From Bacillota bacterium (GTDB lineage: Bacteria; Bacillota; UBA4882; UBA8346), in contig JAEWZY010000026.1 in NCBI GenBank assembly GCA_023394955.1, forward strand, positions 1-12,268: 12,268 nucleotides of DNA, written 5' to 3'. A program made the position numbers and the translations under genes. This document shows positions 6,229 through 12,268 of the stretch, one piece after another. Positions within the stretch are counted from its first letter, which is position 1. Each line of letters begins with the position of its first letter. Below the pieces are notes generated by a model that worked only from the letters and a program-made list of their open reading frames with translations, was not told where the DNA came from and ran no database searches.

Positions 6229-7646
6229 CAGTCGTTGCCTCCCAATGACTTTAACCCCTTAACCACGCTCATAATCAAATCCACCGCTTCCTCAAGCTGC
6301 GCCACGACTTCTTCGCCGCTTTCAACCGGGTCTTGTAGATCCTCATAATCCAAAACGCTATCATCCCGAATCAAGCCGAGGTCCAGACTGTTGTTCTTAT
6401 CCTCGATTTGCTTACGGGTAAAGACGCTCCAGCGTTCGTCCTGAACCTTGCTTCGATCCCCGGCGGTATAGGCAGTAATAAAACCCTTAAAATGCTCCTG
6501 CTTCAACGGATTGGTCTTACCGAAGGAAGGCATATTGGTCCGCAGGTCATAAAACCAGACTTCTTTGGTGTTGTCTTTTTCCGTCTTGCCACGGGTGAAA
6601 AAGAGCACGTTGGTCTTGACGCCCTGGGCGTAGAAGATGCCGGTCGGTAACCGCAGAATCGTATGCAAATCGCATTTATCCATCAAGTCCTTGCGGATGG
6701 AAGCGCCGTCGCCGTCGGCAAATAACACATTGTCCGGTAAAACTACCGCCGCCCGCGCCTTGCCGTTTGCTTTCAGGCTGCGGTAGATATGTTGTAAGAA
6801 ATTTAACTGCTTATTGGAGGTCGGATAGGTAAAGTCGTCCCGGGTGGCGCGCTCACCGCCTTTTTTGGTCCCAAAGGGTGGATTGGTCAACACTACATCA
6901 AAGTTTTTCATCGCCTTTCCCTGATTGGAGAGGGTGTCCGCCAGCATGATTTGCCCTTCAATATCGTGGAGCATGGCGTTCATCAAGGCCAGCCGGTGGG
7001 TCTCATGAACCAGCTCACAACCGGAAAAGGCTTTTTTCCTCTGAAACTCCTGCTGTTCCAAGGGCAGGCCGAATAAGTTGTCGGTATGGTCTTTCACATA
7101 ACGGTCCGCCGCGATCATAAAGCCGAAGGTTCCACAGGCCGGGTCGTTGCATAGTTCACCGGCTTGAGGGGCGATCAGCTTGGTCATCACATCAATCAGC
7201 ACTCGGGGTGTAAAGTATTGCCCCGCTCCTGATTTTTTCTCATTAGCGTTCTTTTCCAGCAGGCCTTCGTAAAGGTTCCCCAGTCCTTCCTCTTTGGCGG
7301 AATACCAGTCAAGCGCGTCGATGGAGGTAATAATCTTTTCCAGGTTTTTCGGTTCTTCAATATTGGATGCGGCTCCGGCATAAATCTCCCGAACCCGGCC
7401 GGTACATTTCTCTCCCAGATGGGTCAGTAATTCCTTATAAAAACGTTTTAATTCGGTACCCTTGGGCTTGATTAACTTATCCCAACGGTAAGCTTCAGGT
7501 ATTGATCCCTCAGCGCCGGTTTCTTTGGCCATCTTTAAAAACAAAATATAGGTCAGTTCAGTAACATACTGATGATAGGTAATACCGTCATCGCGGAGTA
7601 CATTACATAAGTTCCAAAGCTTGGCGACGATCTCTTGGTTGGTCAT
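6228..7646 (-). CDS. hsdM: Type I DNA N6-adenine methyltransferase subunit HsdM (472 aa)
   Basis: HsdM transfers methyl groups from S-adenosylmethionine to adenines in the site chosen by HsdS. The N-terminal helical HsdM_N region (about 1-120) is followed by EGLLEKNANEKKSGAGQYFTPR at about 127-148, SAM-binding motif I DPACGTFGF at 168-176 and catalytic motif IV NPPF at 255-258. The block DLHTILRLPTGIFYAQGVKTNVLFFTRG near 326-353 is very close to E. coli EcoKI HsdM as I remember it, as is the start (NQEIVAKLWNLCNVLRDDGI), pointing to the type IA family. The length is near normal. Its ATG overlaps the hsdR stop (ATGA), with GGAGGC eight bases upstream. All key residues are present, so methylation should be active. 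Confidence 0.96.
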   Translation of the reverse strand: MTNQEIVAKLWNLCNVLRDDGITYHQYVTELTYILFLKMAKETGAEGSIPEAYRWDKLIKPKGTELKRFYKELLTHLGEKCTGRVREIYAGAASNIEEPKNLEKIITSIDALDWYSAKEEGLGNLYEGLLEKNANEKKSGAGQYFTPRVLIDVMTKLIAPQAGELCNDPACGTFGFMIAADRYVKDHTDNLFGLPLEQQEFQRKKAFSGCELVHETHRLALMNAMLHDIEGQIMLADTLSNQGKAMKNFDVVLTNPPFGTKKGGERATRDDFTYPTSNKQLNFLQHIYRSLKANGKARAAVVLPDNVLFADGDGASIRKDLMDKCDLHTILRLPTGIFYAQGVKTNVLFFTRGKTEKDNTKEVWFYDLRTNMPSFGKTNPLKQEHFKGFITAYTAGDRSKVQDERWSVFTRKQIEDKNNSLDLGLIRDDSVLDYEDLQDPVESGEEVVAQLEEAVDLIMSVVKGLKSLGGND

Positions 7647-10600
7647 GCTGTTTTGCCTCCATCATCATAGAGGTATTCGTTGAGTTCCGCTATGACGTTT
7701 TCTAACTTATTTTTGAATATTTTATCAATTCGGGCAAAGCCCCCATAGGTTTTAAAAGCGCCGCTTTCAAAGGCTTCTTTATCTAAGACAGTCTCATGGA
7801 GCAGATAAGTTTCAATCCGGTTTAACCAGTCAAGCTCCATCTTACTGAAAGAGTGATTGCTCTTTAATTTCTCCACCGCATTGATGATCCGCTGTTCGTG
7901 GCTGATCAAGGCGGAACCAATGGCTTCCCGGCGGATAAAACTGATGATATCGGCGGCTATCTCTTCATTTTTCAGTTCTTTCCACGCAGTGTTCAGTTGC
8001 TGCTCGGTAAAACCTTCTCGATCCAGCTCCAGTTTGAGACTTTTCAGACTTTCCCTGGTCAGTTCCTTAGGCCGGGCGCAGACCACTTTAAGCGCGGCGA
8101 TATTGTTGATGTTATTGGTAATGAAAGCTTTAAACTCTTCCAAATAGTCTTCAGGCTTAAGCCCTTTTCCGTAACCTCTGGTGTGACTGAGCAGTTCGTC
8201 TGCTTTGTCGGAGATAACCACAGCCCGTCCCGGATTTGCGCCGCCTTCATCAAGGATTTTAAATAATTTTCGGTTGCTAATCAATAGTTTCTTGGCTTCA
8301 CCTACCGGTAGCGACTTGATTTTTTTAATAAACTCTGTTGGGTCATGCCCGCCGGACAAGTCACTGAAGTGCGCCATTGACTTTTCACTTAAGGAACGTT
8401 TCTTACGTTGTAACTTAGCGACGATCAAATCGATCTGATTTTGGGTTTGAGCTTCGGAAGTGAGTGTTTCCAATCCATTTAAAAGGTCGTCAAATGTTGT
8501 TTTAGGATTTGCCACAACCGGCTTCATGGTGTTGACGTCCTCTAACGACTCATACACTCCTACCGGATCATAGATTTCAAAGTGGGTTTTGCCGATCTCC
8601 GGGCAAAGCCGGGTAGCCCTGCCCATCATCTGCTCGAACAAAATACGGGATTTAACGCGCCGCATAAAGACAAGAGCAGTTATCTCCGGCACATCAATCC
8701 CTGTGGTCAGCAGATCAACCGTAACGGCGATATTGGGGTACTTCTCATTTTTAAACCGCTTGATAGCTTCCAATACTTTCTTCTTGTTTCCCCCACCAAC
8801 ACTCCCCGTGATTTTCATGATCGCGTCATTATCCACGCCGAAAGGCTCATAAATCTCTTTCAGGATTTTCACGATCAGGTCGGCATGGCTGTCATCCACC
8901 GCATAAATTAGGGTTTTCCCATCGCCTTCGGGATTAAGGTCATTCGCAATCTCCGTTAAAACAGTACGGTTGAAATCTGCGGTGATCACCTGACGGTTAA
9001 ATTTATCCACATCGAATTTCAGCTCGTCTTCCAGTTGATCACTGTTGGTTATTTCACCGGTTACCGGGTCATAGATTGCTACAGTATCACCCTTCCGGTA
9101 GTTAATCCCTTCCTTCCTAAGCTTGGTCACAATATCATGGGGAGCGTCATGGTCAACCAAAAATCCCTCAATAACAGCCTTTCGATACGAATAATTAAAT
9201 ACCGGCTTGCCGAATATTTCAGTGGTATGCAATGCCGGAGTCGCCGTCAATGCAATCTTTACTGCCTCAAAATATTCGATCACCGTCCGGTACTTACTGA
9301 TAAAATCGTCTTGATTACGGTATAAAAGTTCGTCTTCTCCCATTTCCTGATCAAGGATATAGCCACGATGGGCTTCATCAACGATGATCAGATCATAATC
9401 CGTAACCGAAGGCATGGATTCTTCGTCATTGTATAAAATCCGTTTCACCAGGCTCTGTACGGTTGCTACATGAATTTTGGTTTCTTTGTCGATCTCTTTA
9501 TCTTCAAGATTTTTAATGTTGTAAATTTCATCTAATGTCATCAGCTCTTCAATTTTGACTTCTTTAAAAACATCCTGGGCCTGTTCACCCAAGGCGGTAC
9601 GGTCAACTAAAAATAGCACCCGTTTAAATCTGTGAGTTTTTAAAAACCGATAAATCATCCCCAAAATTGTTCTGGTTTTGCCCGTTCCGGTCGCCATCGA
9701 AAGCAGCGCTCTTTGCTGACCGTTAATAATTGCATTTTCCGCCGCTTCAATGGCTTCGATTTGATAATCACGCAAATTAAGACCATCTTCATCTCTCAGA
9801 AGGTCATAAGGCATCTCTCCCAAAGATTGATTGGCGGCTACAATATCCTCCTCCAGAAGCTCGATAATACCATTTGGGCCCATCCAGCCTTGCAAAGCCT
9901 TTGGAATATTCGAACTTTGGCGGGCATCCAAAAACCAGATGCCGGATTTTGTTTCAAGCTGTTTTAAGTATTTCCTGCCATTGGTTGCAAACAAGAATGG
10001 CGCCTTATATTCATTCCAGGTACTAATTTGATATATCCCATGCTCTTCTTTTATTTCCCTAGCATAATCTTTGCATTGATAATCGATAACCGACGGAATA
10101 TCCGAAAATTTACGTTTTGCCTCAACGATACCCACCAGACGTAAGCCGACAAAAAGGGCATAATCGGCATAACCTCTGTCGCCAATGGCGGAATCCGTCG
10201 GCCATTCGGCAATCGCGATGTTTCTGCCATTTTGCGGCCTTGTTCCTTTGGAATAACGCAAATTTACTGTATCAGCTTCCCAACCCACTTTATGAAGTTG
10301 TTCATCAATAAGGTAACGAGTTTCTTTTTCAGATAGATAAATTTGGTCTGCCGCTGCATTTGCCTTTTTAACTCTTTCTGCAACCGGGATATCCTGGCTG
10401 GCGCTGATCTGCTCCACTTGTTCAGCCAGTTTCTTAATTAATTCTTCTTTCTCTTTTAAAAGAGATTCATAATCAACCTGATTACTATTATTCTCCGGCA
10501 ATACAAATTCTCCGGGAAGGTATTCCCAGTCGCCATAAGTCTGCATAAACCAAACCCCAAGATTATACGCCATCTCAAGCAGGATTTTGCAATCTTCAAA

Positions 10601-10903
10601 GGAGCCATAATTGGCGTGGACAGCTTTGTTACGCGCCATTCGAAGCGAGTAAAGGATATCATCAATATCTTTCGGCAGCAATCCTTCTTTCTTTAAAAGC
10701 TTGATCCGGTTTGCATGAGTATTATCAAAAGACGGTGGAGCAATATTGTCCAGTTTAAGCATGATATTGACAATCGTCTCACCAAATAACCCCAGTTTTA
10801 TCAGACAAGAATTGGTGTCGGAATATAAGTAATCTTCGGCTGTGCTTCCGATTTGTGATAAAACAGGGAAGGCTTTTTCCAAAAATATGAAATTTGATTT
10901 CAT
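7643..10903 (-). CDS. hsdR: Type I restriction endonuclease/translocase subunit HsdR (1086 aa)
   Basis: HsdR uses ATP to pull unmodified DNA through the HsdMS complex and then cuts it. Domains in order: a DUF4145-like N-terminal region (about 15-130, with MARNKAVHANYG), a charged helical linker (about 142-190), the PD-(D/E)xK nuclease (about 190-320) with D247 and E261-A-K263, and the SF2 motor with Walker A ATGTGKT (404-410), DEAH at 509-512 and TATPA at 553-557. The second RecA domain holds DLLTTGIDVPEI and the arginine-finger motif QMMGRATRLCPE, followed by a helical C-terminal region that docks on HsdM. The order and many blocks match EcoKI HsdR, hence type IA. No interruption is visible. 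The ATG has CAGGAG seven to eight bases upstream. It is the first gene of the hsd-ptu operon, after a 196-bp leader. Confidence 0.96.
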   Translation of the reverse strand: MKSNFIFLEKAFPVLSQIGSTAEDYLYSDTNSCLIKLGLFGETIVNIMLKLDNIAPPSFDNTHANRIKLLKKEGLLPKDIDDILYSLRMARNKAVHANYGSFEDCKILLEMAYNLGVWFMQTYGDWEYLPGEFVLPENNSNQVDYESLLKEKEELIKKLAEQVEQISASQDIPVAERVKKANAAADQIYLSEKETRYLIDEQLHKVGWEADTVNLRYSKGTRPQNGRNIAIAEWPTDSAIGDRGYADYALFVGLRLVGIVEAKRKFSDIPSVIDYQCKDYAREIKEEHGIYQISTWNEYKAPFLFATNGRKYLKQLETKSGIWFLDARQSSNIPKALQGWMGPNGIIELLEEDIVAANQSLGEMPYDLLRDEDGLNLRDYQIEAIEAAENAIINGQQRALLSMATGTGKTRTILGMIYRFLKTHRFKRVLFLVDRTALGEQAQDVFKEVKIEELMTLDEIYNIKNLEDKEIDKETKIHVATVQSLVKRILYNDEESMPSVTDYDLIIVDEAHRGYILDQEMGEDELLYRNQDDFISKYRTVIEYFEAVKIALTATPALHTTEIFGKPVFNYSYRKAVIEGFLVDHDAPHDIVTKLRKEGINYRKGDTVAIYDPVTGEITNSDQLEDELKFDVDKFNRQVITADFNRTVLTEIANDLNPEGDGKTLIYAVDDSHADLIVKILKEIYEPFGVDNDAIMKITGSVGGGNKKKVLEAIKRFKNEKYPNIAVTVDLLTTGIDVPEITALVFMRRVKSRILFEQMMGRATRLCPEIGKTHFEIYDPVGVYESLEDVNTMKPVVANPKTTFDDLLNGLETLTSEAQTQNQIDLIVAKLQRKKRSLSEKSMAHFSDLSGGHDPTEFIKKIKSLPVGEAKKLLISNRKLFKILDEGGANPGRAVVISDKADELLSHTRGYGKGLKPEDYLEEFKAFITNNINNIAALKVVCARPKELTRESLKSLKLELDREGFTEQQLNTAWKELKNEEIAADIISFIRREAIGSALISHEQRIINAVEKLKSNHSFSKMELDWLNRIETYLLHETVLDKEAFESGAFKTYGGFARIDKIFKNKLENVIAELNEYLYDDGGKTA

Positions 10904-11099
10904 TTTTAAGCTCCTGTTTCTTTAATGTACTCAACGAGATCACAGTTTACCTCTTTCTTAAGAGAACCCTACCTAATAGAGCAATTTTAACATGATCATA
11001 TTTTCTGTATCGTCATTTCCGGCAATCTTTTTAATTTGCAGTTTTTAAACTTAACGTTATTATACTAACATTCACTACTGGCAGGGGTTAAGCCTTCCG
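10904..11099 (-). promoter_or_regulatory. Leader of the hsdR-hsdM-hsdS-ptuA-ptuB operon
   Basis: This AT-rich 196-bp gap probably holds the operon promoter. Two weak candidates are visible on the minus strand: an exact TATAAT at 11064-11059 with no good -35 box at 16-18 bases, and TTGCCG (11025-11020) 19 bases before TATGAT (11000-10995). The second -10 box overlaps the perfect palindrome ATGATCAT (10992-10999), which could be an operator. A short inverted repeat CTCTT-AAGA-AAGAG lies near 10951-10964, also a possible protein site. I see no intrinsic terminator for the upstream gene, so read-through from it is possible. Confidence 0.35.
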
Positions 11100-12074
11100 T
11101 TATTCTTCAACGCTTATTAAATACACCCGCTCCTCAAACCCGCCCCGTTCTTCCCGTTTCTCCGCCATCATCCCCTCAAACTTCTTCTTCGAAATCCCTT
11201 TCAATCTCACAATCGCTTGCGCCACCTCAACCAGATCCGCCAACTCTTCCACCGCCCCGGATTCCTGATACTCATGGATCTCCTCCTGCAGCTTCCAGTT
11301 CAGCTCCAGCAGATATTCCTCATCATCCTCCAGCGTCCGGATCTCACACTTCCTCCCCGCAGCCTCGATGATCTCCGGGATTTTATCCCTTACCAACTTG
11401 TGATACTCTTTTACCCCGCTCTCAGTCTCCGGCTCCTCTGCAACCTGGGAAGCGGCAACCTCCGCCAAAGCGCCCGGTTCCACCCGGTAGCGCCCTTGAA
11501 AATACTTGAGCCGCCGGTATTCCATGATATCTTTGATATGAGCGGCCAAAGTCGAATTCAGATATTGATTTAAACTTTGGTCCAGTTGAAACAGTTGACT
11601 GCCATCATCATAATGGAAAAACCGGCTCTTTGAGAGATAATTCACAGGATTCTTCCTGGCTAAAGCCATGAATTCATCGTTCCCCCAATACCGCCAATCC
11701 CGGTTACTCTTATCCTGAAGGTCCAGTTGATGATCTTCTGATAAATGATAAAAGTCGCTCAAGCTCCGCCCAATATCCGTCAACGGGACCGCAGCGCGCA
11801 CTCCGTTCCTGGTCACAAACGCCAATACTGTCGGGATTTTATAAGCCTTGTCAAAGACGGTTTTTTCTAGCTCTATCAAAAACTCTTCCGCCGCAGTCCC
11901 GACAAACCCCATCTCTTCGGCTGACAACTCCCCCATCTCTGCCAGAAACCCCAACCACCCTTGGCGTAGATACTTATCAAACTTCTTACCCAGTCTCAGA
12001 TACATATCGGTCCTAGTCGAACGCTTACCTAGACTGGTTTTAATTTCTAAATATTTCTTTTGCAATCCGTTCAT
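11100..12074 (-). CDS. Fusion of helicase-C-like defence domain with MazG-like NTP pyrophosphatase (324 aa)
   Basis: The C-terminal part (about 222-324) is a MazG-like all-alpha NTP pyrophosphatase of the COG4997 type. It opens with YHKLVRDKIPEII, carries metal-binding E264-E265-x-x-E268 and E277-x-x-D280, and ends with the family's KREERGGFEERVYL. Such enzymes hydrolyse (d)NTPs to monophosphates. Residues 1-200 (LGKRSTRTDMY, GWLGFLAEMGEL, KAYKIPTVLAFV, KSNRDWRYWGND, NPVNYLSKSRFFH, DIMEYRRLKYF) resemble, from memory, a region found at the C-terminus of some Firmicute SF2 helicases; this needs a search. A Glu- and Ala-rich linker at 201-220 joins the two. The ATG at 12072-12074 with GGAGAGGAAGG upstream is preferred over an in-frame TTG eight codons earlier that overlaps that site. 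It stands 196 bp from hsdR and is more GC-rich than the rest, so it may be a separate unit. Confidence 0.8.
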   Translation of the reverse strand: MNGLQKKYLEIKTSLGKRSTRTDMYLRLGKKFDKYLRQGWLGFLAEMGELSAEEMGFVGTAAEEFLIELEKTVFDKAYKIPTVLAFVTRNGVRAAVPLTDIGRSLSDFYHLSEDHQLDLQDKSNRDWRYWGNDEFMALARKNPVNYLSKSRFFHYDDGSQLFQLDQSLNQYLNSTLAAHIKDIMEYRRLKYFQGRYRVEPGALAEVAASQVAEEPETESGVKEYHKLVRDKIPEIIEAAGRKCEIRTLEDDEEYLLELNWKLQEEIHEYQESGAVEELADLVEVAQAIVRLKGISKKKFEGMMAEKREERGGFEERVYLISVEE

Positions 12075-12268
12075 TAAAACCCTTCCTCTCCAATACAAAC
12101 TAATTAGTTAAGTGTTTCCATCTAAACCCGTATTTTCCTGCAAAATCATTTAGAAATCGCTGTCAAATCAATATGCCGAACAGTAATGAACTATAGCTTT
12201 TGTCATTGTTTATGGCCGATGGGAGGCCTTTTCCCGTCCTCCCACACCCACCAGGACCAAAGGATGTA
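12075..12268 (-). other. Upstream region of the MazG-fusion gene, no gene seen
   Basis: No coding region is supported in these 194 bp. The ribosome site GGAGAGGAAGG lies directly before the MazG-fusion start. A perfect TTGACA occurs on the minus strand at 12166-12161, but no convincing -10 box stands 16-18 bases downstream, so the promoter is uncertain. From about 12214 outward the DNA turns sharply GC-rich and forms a hairpin, listed separately. Confidence 0.4.
12220..12244 (-). other. GC-rich hairpin, possibly the 3' tail of a group II intron
   Basis: TGGGAGG at 12220-12226 pairs perfectly with CCTCCCA at 12238-12244 across an 11-base loop. Read on the minus strand, GTGTGGGAGGACGGG, a loop, then CCTCCCATCGG resembles the domain VI stem that ends many bacterial group II introns. 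If so, the intron body lies beyond 12268. There is no U-tract after it in the minus direction, so a simple terminator is less likely for that strand. The assignment rests on a short recalled pattern and is weak. Confidence 0.3.

Noticed and set aside
8582..8911. Plus-strand reading frames inside hsdR and other genes
   Set aside because: They are antisense shadows of strongly conserved minus-strand genes, lack ribosome sites and give protein with no domain features.

Overview
The window reads as a bacterial defence island. All eight genes I accept are on the minus strand, so transcription runs from high to low coordinates. Strong GGAGG-type ribosome-binding sites, moderate-to-low GC, TTG starts and the protein families suggest a low-GC Firmicute, probably an anaerobic clostridial lineage. 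That is an inference from style and family, not a taxonomic identification.

Layout in transcription order. (1) 12268-12075 is a non-coding edge with a GC-rich hairpin and an AT-rich leader. (2) 12074-11100 encodes a 324-residue fusion of a defence-type domain, resembling the C-terminal part of some SF2 helicases, with a MazG-like all-alpha NTP pyrophosphatase domain. (3) 10903-4888 holds a complete type I restriction-modification system, hsdR-hsdM-hsdS. HsdR and HsdM look like the type IA (EcoKI) family. (4) 4886-2934 holds ptuA-ptuB, a Septu-type pair of an ABC-like ATPase and an HNH nuclease. It is joined to hsdS with a single base between stop and start, so the five genes from hsdR to ptuB look like one translationally coupled operon. 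(5) 2744-721 is a second two-gene unit: an unrecognised 356-residue protein and an HNH endonuclease of 311 residues. This unit is bounded by a 20-bp perfect direct repeat that is the 3' coding end of an HNH gene; the outer copy is an 8-codon HNH remnant. (6) 562-26 encodes an exported protein of unknown function.

Working model: HsdM and HsdS methylate and recognise host sites and HsdR cleaves unmodified DNA. PtuAB is positioned as a linked second layer that could act when restriction fails. The 356-residue/HNH pair is the best candidate for an undescribed system, and its flanking repeat suggests it arrived or was rearranged by recombination between related HNH genes. No gap between genes exceeds about 200 bases. 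No tRNA, rRNA, CRISPR array, integrase or transposase gene was seen.
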